The notes below the pieces were generated by a model, which was not told the DNA's origin, did not search any database, and was given only the letters and a program-made list of their open reading frames with translations. Position numbers and translations under genes: made by a program. This document shows, one piece after another, positions 53,008-62,142 of a stretch of DNA of 64,000 bases. Origin of the DNA: Pseudomonadota bacterium (GTDB taxonomy: Bacteria; Pseudomonadota; Gammaproteobacteria; Xanthomonadales; Xanthomonadaceae); NCBI GenBank assembly GCA_018240435.1, contig JAFEFT010000010.1:50955-114954 (forward strand), read 5' to 3'. Position 1 is the first letter of the stretch; every line of letters starts with the position of its first letter.

Positions 53008-54531
53008 ATGAGCCTGGCGCTGGTTCACAGCCGCGCCCGCGAGGGCGTGCACGCGCCGGCGGTGCGGGTGGAAGTTCACCTGTCCGGCGGGCTGCCGAGC
53101 ACCACCATCGTCGGCCTGCCGGAAGCGGCGGTACGCGAGAGCCGCGACCGCGTGCGCGCGGCGATCCAGAATGCGCAGTTCGAATATCCGGCGCGGCGGG
53201 TGACGATCAACCTCGCCCCGGCCGACCTGCCCAAGGATGGCGCACGTTTCGATCTGCCGATCGCGCTGGGCATCCTCGCCGCCAATGGCCAGATTCCAAT
53301 CGAAGCACTGGCACGCTGCGAGTTCCTCGGCGAGCTGGCGCTGACCGGCGAGCTGCGCCAAATCGACGGCGTGTTGCCGGCAGCGATCGCCAGCAAGGAG
53401 TCGGGCCGCACCCTGTTCGTGCCGCCCGGCAATGGCGCCGAGGCGGCACTGGTCGCCGATGCCGACGTGCGCGTCGCCCGCACGCTGCTGGAGGTCTGCG
53501 CACACCTGACGGGGCGCAAGCAATTGCCGGCAGCGGTCGCGGTCGCGGCCGCGGTGACGACGATGCCCGACGAGCCCGACCTGGCCGACGTGCGCGGGCA
53601 GGCGCATGCCCGGCGCGCACTGGAAGTCGCCGCCGCCGGCGGCCACAACCTGCTGCTGATCGGCCCGCCCGGCTGCGGCAAGACCTTGCTGGCCTCGCGC
53701 CTGCCCGGCATCCTGCCGCCGATGACCGAAGACGAGGCGCTGGAAACCGCCGCGATCGGCTCGGTCAGCGGTCGCGGTATCGACCTGGCACGCTGGAAGC
53801 AACGCCCGTGGCGCGCTCCGCACCACACCGCCAGCGCAGTGGCCCTGGTCGGCGGCGGCGCCGAACCGCGCCCCGGCGAAATCTCGCTCGCCCACCACGG
53901 CGTGTTGTTCCTCGACGAACTGGCCGAATGGAATCGCTACACCCTCGACGTGCTGCGTGAACCGATGGAATCGGGCCGCGCGTGCATTTCCCGCGCCGCC
54001 CGACAGGCGGAGTTCCCGGCCCGCTTCCAGTTGGTCGCAGCGATGAATCCCTGCCCCTGCGGCTGGGCCGGCGATGCCAGTGGTCGCTGCCGCTGCACCG
54101 CCGAGCAGATCGCCCGCTACCGCGCCCGCCTGTCCGGGCCATTGCTCGACCGCATCGATCTGCACGTGATGGTGCCGCGCCTGGGCCACGGCGACCTGCG
54201 CCCGGATGCATCGGGCGGAGAACCATCGGCCGCCGTGCGCGCCCGCGTGATCGCTGCGCGTGCGCTGCAGCAACGCCGCGCCGGTGTCACCAACGCCCTG
54301 CTCGGGCAACGCCAGACCGAGCGCGAATGCCGCTTGCGCACCAACGATCAGGTCCTGCTCGAACGCGCCATCGACAGCCTGCAGCTATCCGGTCGCGCCA
54401 CCCACCGCATCCTGCGCGTGGCGCGCACCATCGCCGACCTCGCCGGGATGACCGAGATTGCGACCACCCACCTGACCGAAGCCATCGGCTATCGCCAACT
54501 CGACCGCGGTGCGACGCCGGCCGCGGCGTGA
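53008..54531 (+). CDS. comM: ComM/YifB-family Mg-chelatase-like ATPase
   Basis: Hexameric AAA+ protein; ComM acts as a helicase promoting branch migration during natural transformation. The 507-residue protein has an N-terminal Lon-substrate-like domain (HLSGGLPSTTIVGLPEAAVRESRDRVR), Walker A GPPGCGKT (about 224-231), Walker B LFLDELAE, and the C-terminal zinc-like region MNPCPCGWAGDASGRCRCT with RIDLHVMVPR. The ATG at 53008 (MSLALVHSRA) gives the canonical start. Confidence 0.95.
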   Translation: MSLALVHSRAREGVHAPAVRVEVHLSGGLPSTTIVGLPEAAVRESRDRVRAAIQNAQFEYPARRVTINLAPADLPKDGARFDLPIALGILAANGQIPIEALARCEFLGELALTGELRQIDGVLPAAIASKESGRTLFVPPGNGAEAALVADADVRVARTLLEVCAHLTGRKQLPAAVAVAAAVTTMPDEPDLADVRGQAHARRALEVAAAGGHNLLLIGPPGCGKTLLASRLPGILPPMTEDEALETAAIGSVSGRGIDLARWKQRPWRAPHHTASAVALVGGGAEPRPGEISLAHHGVLFLDELAEWNRYTLDVLREPMESGRACISRAARQAEFPARFQLVAAMNPCPCGWAGDASGRCRCTAEQIARYRARLSGPLLDRIDLHVMVPRLGHGDLRPDASGGEPSAAVRARVIAARALQQRRAGVTNALLGQRQTERECRLRTNDQVLLERAIDSLQLSGRATHRILRVARTIADLAGMTEIATTHLTEAIGYRQLDRGATPAAA

Positions 54532-54687
54532 GCCGATCCGGCACACCGGCCACGAGCAGCGTCGCAAATGTTGCCAAATCGGCGGCAAGCACGCACGATC
54601 GCGAGCGTCGGCGGCGGCGTCACGTCGTGCCCGTCTGCCGCACGTTGCGCTGCCGCGCGATCTCCTTCCTTTTCGAAAGCAGTCGCG

Positions 54688-55659
54688 ATGGCCACCCCCG
54701 AACCGACCGCGACTCCCGTGGCCTTCCACGTTCAGGCAACGAGAGCCTTGCGCGAACTGCTCGACGGCTGTCTGCGCGGCATCGGCCAGGTGATGTTCCA
54801 GGAACATCGCCGCTCGGGTCTGCTGTTTCTGATCGCGGTGGGATGGACGTCTCCGCTGCATGGTGGCGGTCTGGTCGCCGGCACGCTCGCCGGCACGTTG
54901 GCCGCGCAGGCGTTCGGCGCCGAGCGTGCGGCGTTGCGCGCCGGAATCTTCGGGTTCAACGGCGGCTTGGTCGGCGTCGGCTTGCTGTGTTTCCTGCCGG
55001 CGACGATCTGGACCTGGCTGCTAGTGCTCCTCGCCGCCACCGCTGCGAGCGTGCTCACGGCGGCACTGCGGCGTGGATTGCGACATCACGACCTGCCCCC
55101 GCTTACCGCACCGTTCGTGGTTGCGACCTTGGTTGCGCTGCTGGCGGCGGCGCACTGGGCGCGATGGCCGAGCGACCCATCGCTTGCAGCCGGGACACCC
55201 GATGGGGCGAGCAACGCCATCGATGCGACCGGACTGGCGCTTGGCGGTGAAGCAGTGCTCAACGGCCTCGCGCAGGTGTTCTTCCAGAAAGGCCTGGTGG
55301 CCGGCGCATTGATCGCCATTGGCCTGCTGGTGGCATCGCTGCGCGCTGGCGCACTGGCCATCAGCGGCTCGGCGCTGGGCATGCTCGCCGGCGCCGCCCT
55401 GGGAGCGAGCAAGGCCGACTTGGCCGCGGGCTTGTACGGGTACAACGCGGCGCTGGTCGCCGTCGCGCTGGGCAGCGTATTCGCGGCGCCGGGCAGAGCA
55501 TGGCTTGGTTACACGGGGCTGGGAGTGTTGCTGACCCCGCTGGCATCGGCAGCCGTCACCTTCGCGTTGACGCCTTGGGGCCTGCCCGCATTGACGCTGC
55601 CATTCGTGCTGGTGACGTGGCTGCTGATGCTCGCCGAAAAGGGATTTCGACGATCCTGA
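54688..55659 (+). CDS. Urea transporter (UT family)
   Basis: A 323-residue integral membrane channel of the UT/Yut family with about ten hydrophobic segments and two internal halves. Signature stretches are a LIAVGWTSPLHGGGLVAGTLAGTLAA helix and GIFGFNGGLVGVGL, with DLPPLTAPFVVATLV in the first half mirrored by GLYGYNAALVAVALG and GLPALTLPFVLVTWL in the second. No urease is nearby. Upstream, at about 54569-54586, is a small TTGCC..GGCAA palindrome of unknown significance. Starts at ATG 54688. Confidence 0.88.
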   Translation: MATPEPTATPVAFHVQATRALRELLDGCLRGIGQVMFQEHRRSGLLFLIAVGWTSPLHGGGLVAGTLAGTLAAQAFGAERAALRAGIFGFNGGLVGVGLLCFLPATIWTWLLVLLAATAASVLTAALRRGLRHHDLPPLTAPFVVATLVALLAAAHWARWPSDPSLAAGTPDGASNAIDATGLALGGEAVLNGLAQVFFQKGLVAGALIAIGLLVASLRAGALAISGSALGMLAGAALGASKADLAAGLYGYNAALVAVALGSVFAAPGRAWLGYTGLGVLLTPLASAAVTFALTPWGLPALTLPFVLVTWLLMLAEKGFRRS

Positions 55660-55869
55660 GGCGGCCACCGTTCCGCTCGCCCGCACCAATCGATGGCTGA
55701 CGTCGGCAACGGCCTGCGACGCCCGTTGCGGTGCCATCTCCCGCACCCGCGACGATGACCATGCCGTTACGGGTGACCCGCATGCCGACGACCCGCATGC
55801 CGACGCGCGCAATCGATCGCCGCTGATCGGCGATCGCAGCCGGCGGAACCCGCGATCCCGCCCGCGTCC

Positions 55870-56355
55870 TCAACCCTCCAGCAAACTGCGCAGCATCCAC
55901 GCGGTCTTTTCATGCACGTCGAGCCGCTGCGTGAGCAGGTCGGCGGTGGGCTGGTCGCTGGCAGCCTCGATCACCGGAAACAGCTTGCGCGCGGTGCGCG
56001 CGGCGGCTTCCTGCGCCGCCACGAGATGGCGGACCATGTCATTGGCCGACGGCACGCCCTCGACCTCCGCAATCGTCGCCAACTTGGCGAAGGCGCGATA
56101 GGTTCCCGGCGCGGGATAGCCCAGCGCGCGGATGCGCTCGGCGATCGCATCGAGCGCGTTCCACTGCTCGGTGTACTGGTTCATGAACATCAGGTGCAGG
56201 CTGTTGAACTGCGGCCCGGTGACGTTCCAGTGGAAGTTGTGGGTCATCAGGTACAGCACGTAGCTGTCGGCGAGAAACACCGACAGCCCGTCGGCGATCT
56301 GCTTGCGCTGCTTGTCATCGATGCCGATGTCGATCTTCAACGATGAACGGGCCAT
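55870..56355 (-). CDS. dps: Dps-family DNA-binding ferritin-like protein
   Basis: Dodecameric iron-storing protein protecting DNA from oxidants. The 161-residue protein has THNFHWNVTGPQF with His39 and His42, LHLMFMNQYTEQW with His54, LDAIAERIRALGYPAPG (Asp69, Glu73) and a C-terminal TAWMLRSLLEG. The position equivalent to an acidic ferroxidase ligand of E. coli Dps (Asp67) is Met58 here, a change I recall in a common subgroup. GAGGAG precedes the ATG at 56355. The 210 bases downstream (55660-55869) show no gene or clear terminator. Confidence 0.94.
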   Translation of the reverse strand: MARSSLKIDIGIDDKQRKQIADGLSVFLADSYVLYLMTHNFHWNVTGPQFNSLHLMFMNQYTEQWNALDAIAERIRALGYPAPGTYRAFAKLATIAEVEGVPSANDMVRHLVAAQEAAARTARKLFPVIEAASDQPTADLLTQRLDVHEKTAWMLRSLLEG

Positions 56356-56577
56356 GGCGGTTCTCCTCGTGGTAGACCCGGACACCTTAGGCCATCTTCG
56401 CGGCGAGCGGAAATCGATCGTTCCGAATTGGCCGATAGCCGGTGTCGATGATGCCAACCGCATCGCGCCTGCGCCAGACCGCGGCGGCGCCATGCCACCC
56501 GCGGCGGCTCCGGCGATCACCGTCTCAGCCCATGAGACCCCCTGGTTGCACGCTGTGCACGAGCCCGGAGCCACGCC

Positions 56578-58533
56578 ATGCACAGCAGCGACCACAGCGC
56601 CGCATTGCCCGAGCCGGCCGCCGGCATGGCGCCGGCGGCCGGCGTGCGTGCGCGGGTATGGGTCGCGGCGCGGCATCTGTTCGCGCGTGCCGAAGCGCAG
56701 GTCCATTGCTGGCTGTGGCTGGTACGCGACGACGGCCGTGTGCACGCGCTGCGGATGGATGCGGCGGTCGCCGGCTGCGACCACGTGCTCGATCGGGTGC
56801 TGCGCCTGCTCGACGACGGGCAGACCTTCGGCAAAGACGAATTGCTCGGCCTGATGCTGCCGCTGCCGCACGCGCCGGTGGTGCCGGTGCCACGCTGGTC
56901 GGTGTCGTGGGGCCATCCGCTGCAACGGGCGATCCGGCAGTTCGCGTCGGTGCTCGATGACGACGTGCTGGCGGCATTGGGGCAACTGGAAACACCCGGG
57001 CCGTTCTTCGGCACGGTTGCCAACTACAACCGCCTGGCGTTGCTGCCGCAGCCCACGCGCCGCCACCGCCTGCAGGCGCTGGCGGAATTCCCGCCGCTGG
57101 TGGCGCCGTTGCTGCTGGACGTGCTCGTACGGCCGGACCTGCGCGGCATCGACGAGGACGCCCCGGCGCGGGCGGCTCGCTACGCCGCCGATGCCGATGC
57201 AACGGTGCTGCAGGCGATGGATCGCGGCCGCGACCTGATCGGTGCGCTGGCGCACGAACATCGCATCGACCGCGCACTGGTGCGTGCGCCTCTGCTGCGC
57301 GAGCCGTGGGCCGGCGGCGGCCTTGCGCCGGAACAGCTGCGCCTGCTGGCGGCGATCCGGCCGCCGGCGCGACCGCGCCAGCGCGCACAGGCCGAAGTGC
57401 GGCTGGGCGTGCTTGGCAAGCTGCCCGTGCAGGCGCGCAGCGACGCCGACATCGCCCGCCTCGCGACCGCCTTCGCACACGGCTGGACACGAACCTGGCA
57501 TGCGCTGGAAGGCCGCTACCCGTCGCTCGCGACAAACCTGCGCGACACCCGCGATTTCCTGCGCGCCGCACTGGAGGAAGCCGGCGCCGCCGACGAGCGC
57601 TTGCCGCTGGACCTGTTCACGCTGGCACTGGCCTGGGTGGCGCGGCGCGGCATCGCCTCCCTGCTCGATGCCTCCGCGCGCTGGCACGCGCAGCCGTTGC
57701 TACCGATACCTATGCCGATGGGCGCGAATGAGGCCATGGAACTGCCGCGTCTGTTCGGCGAGTTCGCTACGGACGGCAATCGCGCCATCGAATTGACTAC
57801 CGAGCACGCGCTGATCGCCGAAGGCGCGACGATGCGCCACTGCGTGGGTAGCTATTGGCGTCAATGCGTCGCCACGCCGACCCGCATCGTCCATGTCGCG
57901 ATGGCAGACGGGCGCGCCGCCACCGCGCAGTTTCAATGGAATGGACAAACCGGCGATCCGCGTTTTCATCTGGGCCAGTTGAGCGGGCCGATGAACACGG
58001 CCTGCGCCGCGGACGTGCATGCGTTCGTGCAGGGCTTGCAACAGCACATCAACGCGCCCGCCCGGCAGCAGCCGCGTCGGGATGCCGTGAGTGCAGCCGC
58101 CGTGGCGCGCACACTTACGGCCCCGACGACGACCCATCGGCGTCTGCTCGATCGCCGCTCGCGCAGCGAACTGCGGCAAGTGCTCGCATGTGCGTTAAAG
58201 CAGTCCGATTGGATCGCGCCGGCCCGCGAACGCTATCGCGGCCCGATCGCCGGCTTCGCCCATGCCGAGGGCCCTTGCCTGCTTGATCGCATTGGCGACG
58301 GCGATACGCTCACCCTGCACCGCGAACCGGCCAACCCGAATGATCGCCTCGCCGTGCGCATTGATTGGAACGGCCACAAGCTCGGCTACGTTCCGCGCGC
58401 GCACAACACCGCCATCGCCGCCGATCTGGATGCCGGCATTCCGCTGCGCGCCCGCATCGTCTCGGTGCGGCGCGATGGCGACGCGTGGGTACCGGTACAG
58501 TGTGGAATTTCGCGGGAAGCAGATGGTGCGTGA
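56578..58533 (+). CDS. PcfJ-like protein with C-terminal HIRAN domain
   Basis: A 651-residue cytoplasmic protein. The central part carries the PcfJ-like signature RHCVGSY (His421-Tyr426) preceded by a helical region with LAWVARRG. The C-terminal 95 residues (about 553-640) form a HIRAN domain: GPCLLDRIGDGDTLTLHREPANPNDRLAVRI and GHKLGYVPRAHNTAIA are typical. HIRAN modules bind single-stranded 3' DNA ends in eukaryotic remodellers; PcfJ proteins occur on conjugative elements and have no settled role. The fusion suggests action on nucleic acids. It lies divergent from dps and is followed by dispersed repeats. Confidence 0.8.
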   Translation: MHSSDHSAALPEPAAGMAPAAGVRARVWVAARHLFARAEAQVHCWLWLVRDDGRVHALRMDAAVAGCDHVLDRVLRLLDDGQTFGKDELLGLMLPLPHAPVVPVPRWSVSWGHPLQRAIRQFASVLDDDVLAALGQLETPGPFFGTVANYNRLALLPQPTRRHRLQALAEFPPLVAPLLLDVLVRPDLRGIDEDAPARAARYAADADATVLQAMDRGRDLIGALAHEHRIDRALVRAPLLREPWAGGGLAPEQLRLLAAIRPPARPRQRAQAEVRLGVLGKLPVQARSDADIARLATAFAHGWTRTWHALEGRYPSLATNLRDTRDFLRAALEEAGAADERLPLDLFTLALAWVARRGIASLLDASARWHAQPLLPIPMPMGANEAMELPRLFGEFATDGNRAIELTTEHALIAEGATMRHCVGSYWRQCVATPTRIVHVAMADGRAATAQFQWNGQTGDPRFHLGQLSGPMNTACAADVHAFVQGLQQHINAPARQQPRRDAVSAAAVARTLTAPTTTHRRLLDRRSRSELRQVLACALKQSDWIAPARERYRGPIAGFAHAEGPCLLDRIGDGDTLTLHREPANPNDRLAVRIDWNGHKLGYVPRAHNTAIAADLDAGIPLRARIVSVRRDGDAWVPVQCGISREADGA

Positions 58534-58650
58534 TCCTTTGGCGGATCACTCGCTCGCGATGGGCAACTAGCGTGCAGAGCGCTTCGCGCACGACGGGAGT
58601 TCGCGTCTGAGCCGAGTCCTGGTCAGGCTCGCCACGACGAAAACCAAATG

Positions 58651-58726
58651 CCGTTCGCCCTGAGCCTGTCGGATGGCAGGCTGGAGCGGACGAAGAGCGT
58701 GGCTCGACAGGCTCACCACGAACGGG
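58651..58726. repeat. Dispersed TTCGCCCTGAGCCTGTCG / CGACAGGCTCACCACGAACGG repeat
   Basis: An inverted pair: 58651-58672 (CCGTTCGCCCTGAGCCTGTCGG type) and 58697-58726 (GGCTCGACAGGCTCACCACG). They are related to the four copies between speA and speE. The gap between the PcfJ-HIRAN gene and aceA (58534-58814) holds no gene. Confidence 0.7.
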
Positions 58727-58814
58727 CTTATCGACCAACCCACATCGAACGGGAGTCTTGTCGCCGTCGCTCCCGCCGATGCGGCGGAGCACCGCCGCAT
58801 CGGAACGACACCCT

Positions 58815-60119
58815 TCACGCCACCGCCGCTTCCTCGGCGTGGTCGTGGAACTGCGCTTCTTCGGTCGAGCCTTTCAGGGCGACGGTGGAGGCCTGCGCGC
58901 CCTGGATGGTCTGCGTCACCGAATCGAAATAGCCGGTGCCGACTTCGCGCTGGTGCTTGACCGCGGTGAAGCCACGGTCGGCGGCGGCGAATTCGGCTTC
59001 CTGCAATTCGACGAAGGCCGACATGCCGTGGCGGGCGTAGCCGTGCGCGAGGTTGAACATCGAGTAGTTGAGCGCGTGGAAACCGGCCAGGGTGATGAAC
59101 TGGAACTTGTAGCCCATCGCGGCCAGCTGCTTCTGGAAGCTGGCGATGGTGGCGTCGTCTAGGTTCTTCTTCCAGTTGAAGCTCGGCGAGCAGTTGTAGG
59201 CCAGCAGCTTGCCCGGGTACTTGGCGTGGATGGCGGCGGCGAACTTGCGCGCGAACTCCAGATCGGGCTTGCCGGTTTCGCACCACACCAGGTCGGCGTA
59301 GGGCGCGTAGGCCAGGCCGCGGCTGATGGCTTGATCGAGACCGTTGCGCGTCTTGAAGAAGCCCTCGGCGGTGCGCTCGCCGGTCAGGAAGGGGCGGTCG
59401 TTGGCATCGACGTCGGAGGTCAGCAGATCGGCGGCTTCGGCATCCGTGCGGGCGACGATGAGCGTCGGCACGCCGCAGACATCGGCGGCCAGGCGCGCGG
59501 CGGTGAGCTTGTCAATCGCCTCGCGGGTGGGCACCAGCACCTTGCCGCCCATGTGGCCGCATTTTTTCACGCTGGCGAGCTGGTCTTCGAAATGCACCGC
59601 GGCGGCGCCGGCTTCGATCATCGCCTTCATCAGCTCGAAGGCATTGAGCACGCCGCCGAAACCGGCCTCGGCGTCGGCCACGATCGGCTGCAGCCAGTCG
59701 ATGTCATCGCGGCCTTCGGCGTGATTGAGCTGGTCGGCGCGCAGAAGGCAGTTGTTGATGCGCTTGACCACCTGCGGCACCGAGTTGGCCGGATACAGGG
59801 ACTGATCGGGGTACATCTCGCCGGCGAGGTTGGCATCGGCGGCGACCTGCCAGCCCGACAGGTAGATGGCCTTGAGCCCGGCCTTGACCTGCTGCATCGC
59901 CTGGTTGCCGGTCAGCGCGCCCAAGGCGTTGACGTAGTCGGAATTGTTCAGCGACTTCCACAGCTTTTCCGCGCCCAGCCGCGCCAGCGAATGCTCGATC
60001 GCCACCGTGCCGCGCAGGCGCACCACGTCCTCGGCGGTGTAGGTGCGGGTGACACCCTTCCAGCGGGCGTGGTTGGTCCAGTCGAGCTTGAGCTGTTCGG
60101 CGGTGGCGAGAGTTTTCAT
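58815..60119 (-). CDS. aceA: Isocitrate lyase
   Basis: Splits isocitrate to glyoxylate and succinate, first step of the glyoxylate shunt. The 434-residue enzyme has the metal/substrate residues of the PEP-mutase superfamily ([12 protein letters not shown], about 160-171), the catalytic loop [10 protein letters not shown] with the active Cys, [12 protein letters not shown], and [10 protein letters not shown]. The length matches the bacterial type. It follows aceB across a repeat-rich 243-base gap. Confidence 0.97.
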   Translation of the reverse strand: MKTLATAEQLKLDWTNHARWKGVTRTYTAEDVVRLRGTVAIEHSLARLGAEKLWKSLNNSDYVNALGALTGNQAMQQVKAGLKAIYLSGWQVAADANLAGEMYPDQSLYPANSVPQVVKRINNCLLRADQLNHAEGRDDIDWLQPIVADAEAGFGGVLNAFELMKAMIEAGAAAVHFEDQLASVKKCGHMGGKVLVPTREAIDKLTAARLAADVCGVPTLIVARTDAEAADLLTSDVDANDRPFLTGERTAEGFFKTRNGLDQAISRGLAYAPYADLVWCETGKPDLEFARKFAAAIHAKYPGKLLAYNCSPSFNWKKNLDDATIASFQKQLAAMGYKFQFITLAGFHALNYSMFNLAHGYARHGMSAFVELQEAEFAAADRGFTAVKHQREVGTGYFDSVTQTIQGAQASTVALKGSTEEAQFHDHAEEAAVA

Positions 60120-60153
60120 GGGGTAGCTCCTTGGAAAGTCGACGGTGCGGAAC

Positions 60154-60245
60154 GTGGAAGGTGGTGAAAGTGGAAGGTGGTGAAAGTGGAAGGTGGTGAA
60201 AGTGGAAGGTGGTGAAAGTGGAAGGTGGTGAAAGTGGAAGGTGGG
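60154..60245. repeat. 16-bp tandem repeat between aceB and aceA
   Basis: The unit GTGGAAGGTGGTGAAA recurs five times with an exact 16-bp period, followed by a partial sixth copy. It is non-coding and lies upstream of aceA on that gene's strand, next to a palindromic element at 60266-60335, so it may alter the distance between aceA and any upstream promoter. Confidence 0.9.
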
Positions 60246-60265
60246 ATGGCGATCTGGCTCTTGCC

Positions 60266-60335
60266 CGTCATCCCCGCGAAGGCGGGGATCCACCCGCTGC
60301 GGGATGAGTGGATTCCCGCCTTCGCGGGAATGACG
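60266..60335. repeat. REP-like palindrome (CGTCATCCCCGCGAAGGCGGGGAT type)
   Basis: A nearly perfect large inverted repeat: CGTCATCCCCGCGAAGGCGG and its complement around a 16-base loop, with nested GCGAAGGCGGGG hairpins in each arm. This is a dispersed intergenic type; a diverged copy interrupts the decayed endonuclease gene at 20130-20168. It lies between aceB and aceA and could act as a partial terminator or mRNA stabiliser. Confidence 0.8.
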
Positions 60336-60362
60336 AACGCAAGAAAACGGAAGCGTGCCGGC

Positions 60363-62036
60363 TCAATGCAGCCGCTGGTAGGCCGGCACCGTCAAAAACG
60401 GCGCCAGTACCTCGGCATCGGTGAGTTCGTCGAGCAGGGCGATGGCCTCGCCGATGCGGGCGGCGCCGGGCAGGCCGGGGATGGCGGCCAGCTTGCTCGG
60501 CAGCGCCAGCATCACCCGGTCGAACAAGGTGAAGTCGACCGGGGTGCCGTCGTCCAGGTGCAGCGGATCGGTGCCGGAGGCCGAGGCGTGCAGCCACGTC
60601 CACAACTGGGCGCGGGCGATCTCGGCGGTGGCGGCGTCCTCCATCAGGTGGTAGATCGGCACGCAGCCGTTGCCGTCCAGCCACGCGGCCAGATAGCGCA
60701 CGCAGACTTCGACGTTGTTCTCGAAGCCACTCGCGCTGATCGACCCCACACTCGGGCGTATCAATTCGGATGCCGTGATCGAAACATCTTCCCGCAAGAC
60801 ATGGTGCTGGTTCGCCATCGGCATGTGCTCGTCGAAGATCGCCTTGGCGATCGGAACCAGCGCCGGATGCGCCACCCAGGTGCCATCGTGGCCGGCCTTG
60901 ACTTCACGCAGCTTGTCGGCACGAACGCGGCTCAATGCCCGTTCATTGGCGGCAGGATCGCCGGAAATCGGGATCTGCGCCGCCATCCCGCCCATCGCGT
61001 GCGCGCCGCGCCGGTGGCAGGTCTTGATCAGCAGCTCGCTGTAGGCCTTGAGGAAGGGCTGGGTCATGGTGACCTGGCCGCGTTCGGGCAGGATGCGGTC
61101 GCGGTGCTTCCGGAACTTCTTGAGGTAGGAAAAGATGTAATCCCAGCGCCCGCAGTTCAGGCCGACGATGCGATCGCGCAGGGCGTGCAGGATTTCGTCC
61201 ATCTCGAACGCCGCCGGCAGGGTCTCGATCAGCACCGTCGCCTTCATCGCCCCGTGCGCCAGGCCGAGCACCTCCTCGATGCGCGACAGCGCGGCTTCCC
61301 ACAGCGCGGCCTCTTCCATGCACTCCATCTTCGGCAGGTAGAAGAACGGGCCGCGACCCTTGCCGTGCAGGGCGCGGGCGTTGTGGAAGGCGAACAGGCC
61401 CAGATCGAACAGGCTGCCCGAGATCGGCACGCCATCGACCAGCAAGTGTTTTTCCGCCAGGTGCCAGCCGCGCGGCCGCACCATCAGCACCGCCTGCTCG
61501 GCAAAGGGCTTGAGGGCGTAGTGTTTGTCCCGGCTGCCATCACTGGCGCCGGAGGTGAATTCGAGGGTGCCGGCCACCGCCTCGCACAGCGCCTGCTGGC
61601 CGCCGATCAGGTTGGCCCAGGTCGGTGAAGTGGAATCCTCGAAGTCGGCCATGAAGCAGTTGGCGCCGGAATTGAGGGCATTGATGATCATCTTCGGGTC
61701 GGTCGGGCCGGTGATCTCGACGCGGCGGTCGGCCAGCACGGCCGGGATCGGCGCTACCGTCCATTCGCCGGCGCGGATGGCGGCGGTGTCGGCGCGAAAG
61801 TCGGGCAACTGCTTGCTGTCGAAGCGTGCCTGGCGGGCACGGCGGTCGGCAAGCCGGGCCTGGCGCGCTTCCTCGAAGCGGCGGTGCAGGTCGGCAAGAA
61901 ATTCCAGCGCCGGTGCGGTCAGGATCGCCGCCTGCGCCGGAACGGGCTCGGCGTGGACGCGCACGCCGGCCGGTGGCGGGTCGAAATCGGCCGCCTCGGG
62001 GGCGGAGTCGGTCTGGCGCTGGATCGAATCGGTCAT
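60363..62036 (-). CDS. aceB: Malate synthase A
   Basis: Condenses glyoxylate and acetyl-CoA to malate, second step of the glyoxylate shunt. The 557-residue enzyme has the family signatures KMIINALNSGANCFMADFEDS (N-terminal), VLIETLPAAFEMDEIL, GLNCGRWDYIFSYLKK and, near the C-terminus, GHDGTWVAHPALVP. The ATG at 62036 is chosen over the GTG at 62045 because GAGG is spaced eight bases from it. It is divergent from a LysR regulator that is likely to control it. Confidence 0.96.
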   Translation of the reverse strand: MTDSIQRQTDSAPEAADFDPPPAGVRVHAEPVPAQAAILTAPALEFLADLHRRFEEARQARLADRRARQARFDSKQLPDFRADTAAIRAGEWTVAPIPAVLADRRVEITGPTDPKMIINALNSGANCFMADFEDSTSPTWANLIGGQQALCEAVAGTLEFTSGASDGSRDKHYALKPFAEQAVLMVRPRGWHLAEKHLLVDGVPISGSLFDLGLFAFHNARALHGKGRGPFFYLPKMECMEEAALWEAALSRIEEVLGLAHGAMKATVLIETLPAAFEMDEILHALRDRIVGLNCGRWDYIFSYLKKFRKHRDRILPERGQVTMTQPFLKAYSELLIKTCHRRGAHAMGGMAAQIPISGDPAANERALSRVRADKLREVKAGHDGTWVAHPALVPIAKAIFDEHMPMANQHHVLREDVSITASELIRPSVGSISASGFENNVEVCVRYLAAWLDGNGCVPIYHLMEDAATAEIARAQLWTWLHASASGTDPLHLDDGTPVDFTLFDRVMLALPSKLAAIPGLPGAARIGEAIALLDELTDAEVLAPFLTVPAYQRLH

Positions 62037-62045
62037 GACGGCCAC

Positions 62046-62142
62046 CTCGCTACGGGGCTTCGACCTTAGATGCGGTGCAGCATGGTTGACAAACGAAATG
62101 ATTCAATGATTAGTATTCAATTAGTTAATTCATGACTTTCCA
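62046..62142. promoter_or_regulatory. Shared promoter/operator region of aceB and the LysR gene
   Basis: This short gap is strikingly AT-rich for the window. It contains two direct repeats, ATTCAATGATTAGT (62101-62114) and ATTCAATTAGTTAATT (62115-62130), consistent with tandem LysR-type operator units. The divergent promoters of aceB and the regulator must both lie here. Confidence 0.6.

Noticed and set aside
54688..55659. Urease locus next to the urea transporter
   Set aside because: No urease structural or accessory genes occur in the window; the neighbours are comM and dps.
60154..60245. Possible CRISPR array
   Set aside because: Units are 16 bp and directly abutting with no unique spacers, so it is a simple tandem repeat.
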